This document shows, piece after piece, positions 62,921-64,000 of a DNA stretch of 64,000 bases. The notes under the pieces were generated by a model that worked only from the letters and a program-made list of their open reading frames with translations, ran no database searches and was not told the origin of the DNA. How positions within the stretch are numbered: the stretch's first letter is position 1; each line of letters opens with the position of its first letter. Both the position numbers and the translations under genes were made by a program. This stretch comes from Pythium myriotylum (lineage: Eukaryota; Oomycota; Peronosporomycetes; Pythiales; Pythiaceae), in contig JALJCQ010000003.1 of the NCBI GenBank assembly GCA_023091665.1, positions 62,001-126,000 on the forward strand. Reading direction: 5' to 3'.

Positions 62921-64000
62921 TCACTCGCGCTCCGCCAACCATGAGCCCAACACATCGCGATCGCGAAGGATTTCTTTGCTACGAAGTCGTGAACGCTCGA
63001 GCGCACTTTCAAGTCGGCGCTTGTACACTGATGTGTCTTTCACACTGAAAAACGCTTCGACCTCGTCGACTTTTGTTCTGTTTCGGAATCGACCGACGGT
63101 CAAGCTAATGACGCCACCGAGACCCCTCGGCGGCAAACGTTCGATGATTGAGTCGTAGTTGTGACTAAAGAACTCCCAGCAGTGCTGCAAGTTCGTCTCA
63201 CCTGTCGTCGCACTTGAGTAGAACGAGAATAGGTCAGGCATCTTAAGCTCCCCATCTCCAAACGCCCACTCAAGCTGCTCGCGCTTGACCTGAACGTCCG
63301 GAATAAGACCGAGCGCACTCAACAAATCCATCTTCTCCTCGGGCGAGTCACTCGCTTCGTACAACTGACGCAACTGCTCAGCCACAACGCGCGAGTCCTC
63401 GGTCTTACTATTCTTGGCATAGATTTGCAGGACAACACTGCGAAGATCTGGGGATAGCGCCGTCTTGTCGCCCGCAAGGAACCGACTCGCGCGCTTGCGA
63501 GCTTCGTTGATGGTCGCCTCGTCTCCAGCGTCGCTAAGCCGAGCGATCACCGTTGCGCGGAACTCTCCCGTGTTGCTCTTCTGCTTGTCTTCATCGGTCG
63601 GATCCCACGTGAGACGCTCCATGATGGAGCCAAACAGATCACGCACAAACGCCTGGAGAAGTGGGAAGAACGGCTCGCCGTCGAACAGTCCCAAGTACTT
63701 CTCGAGAGTGAACGATATCTCTTTCCAGCACTGGTACTCCGGCTCCTGGGCGTACGCCTGCGTGAAGTCGAATGCGTCGGCGATAGACAGCTCGCCCGCT
63801 GTGACCAACAAGAACACGCTGTAAACCAAACTCACTCGGTCGATGACTCCAAGTTCGAGCGACTTAATTGGGTCTTGGAGCTGCTTCCACATCTCCTTGG
63901 AGTAGTTGACGAGGTAGAAATTGGACTGATTCGGGTTGAGCTTGACCCAAGAGGCTGTCGGCGGTACAGCTGCGTTCACGCGCTCGTTGATCTCTTCGCT
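62921..64000 (-). CDS. M1-family aminopeptidase, second copy (partial, runs off window)
   Basis: The C-terminal 359 residues (ERAP1-like helical domain) of an M1 aminopeptidase; the zinc site lies beyond 64000. It aligns without gaps to the C-terminal part of the 34135-36952 enzyme and ends the same way (RDVLGSWLAERE versus LAQRE). A 222-nt tract (63614-63835) is identical to 34828-35049, while the rest differs at many silent and some coding sites. The frame is open to the window edge, so nothing suggests a pseudogene. Confidence 0.9.
   Translation of the reverse strand, partial: SEEINERVNAAVPPTASWVKLNPNQSNFYLVNYSKEMWKQLQDPIKSLELGVIDRVSLVYSVFLLVTAGELSIADAFDFTQAYAQEPEYQCWKEISFTLEKYLGLFDGEPFFPLLQAFVRDLFGSIMERLTWDPTDEDKQKSNTGEFRATVIARLSDAGDEATINEARKRASRFLAGDKTALSPDLRSVVLQIYAKNSKTEDSRVVAEQLRQLYEASDSPEEKMDLLSALGLIPDVQVKREQLEWAFGDGELKMPDLFSFYSSATTGETNLQHCWEFFSHNYDSIIERLPPRGLGGVISLTVGRFRNRTKVDEVEAFFSVKDTSVYKRRLESALERSRLRSKEILRDRDVLGSWLAERE

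Overview
The window reads as nuclear DNA of an oomycete (a Pythium- or Phytophthora-like water mould). The reasons are short GT-AG introns of about 54-81 nt (one carries TACTAAC just before its acceptor), very short spacers between genes on both strands, core promoters of the oomycete Inr/FPR type (GCTCATT...), two genes for a secreted AA17-type copper monooxygenase (a family known from oomycetes), TKL receptor-like kinases, and a WD protein resembling the flagellar WDR93/CFAP297. No rRNA, tRNA or CRISPR was seen. Almost every gene copy present more than once here carries patches of perfect identity, which suggests ongoing gene conversion.

Layout. 1-1.1 kb: non-coding DNA with a direct repeat. 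1.1-11 kb: four short-chain dehydrogenases (one on minus, three on plus) surrounding a WD protein, an unknown protein and a coiled-coil protein. 11.3-17.1 kb: a head-to-head pair of LRR/TKL receptor-like genes, one an apparently active kinase and the other a pseudokinase, each built from one-LRR-per-exon modules. 17.2-24.7 kb: housekeeping block (PHD plus three CW zinc fingers, mitochondrial bS21, argininosuccinate lyase, RNA m5C methyltransferase). 24.7-31.2 kb: three tandem genes of a multi-pass membrane family I cannot name. 31.6-33.8 kb: two RidA-like genes. 34.1-37 kb: M1 aminopeptidase. 37.9-42.1 kb: a PDZ-PDZ-DUSP protein next to a PDZ-plus-two-CaMK-domains kinase, sharing the same PDZ-like module. 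42.4-50.4 kb: MCTS1, a low-complexity protein, 5-aminolevulinate synthase, a 1.6 kb repeat-bearing spacer, YJU2, GET3. 50.7-54.5 kb: two more members of the membrane family. 55.2-58.3 kb: third RidA-like gene, ISCA2, ATG16. 58.7-62.8 kb: a 1.66 kb inverted repeat with an identical AA17 gene on each arm. 62.9-64 kb: 3' part of a second M1 aminopeptidase, cut by the window edge.

The strongest candidate for something undescribed is the five-member membrane family. Each protein consists of two homologous halves with the same motif order (ID-x3-T; Y/F-E/D-F; D-x-R; an Asp 20 residues later; a short strand before the end), with nearly equal spacing in both halves. Next in interest are the kinase/pseudokinase pair and the AA17 palindrome. 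Gene models were spliced by hand from splice-site pattern, reading frame and paralogue comparison; no search or alignment program was run.
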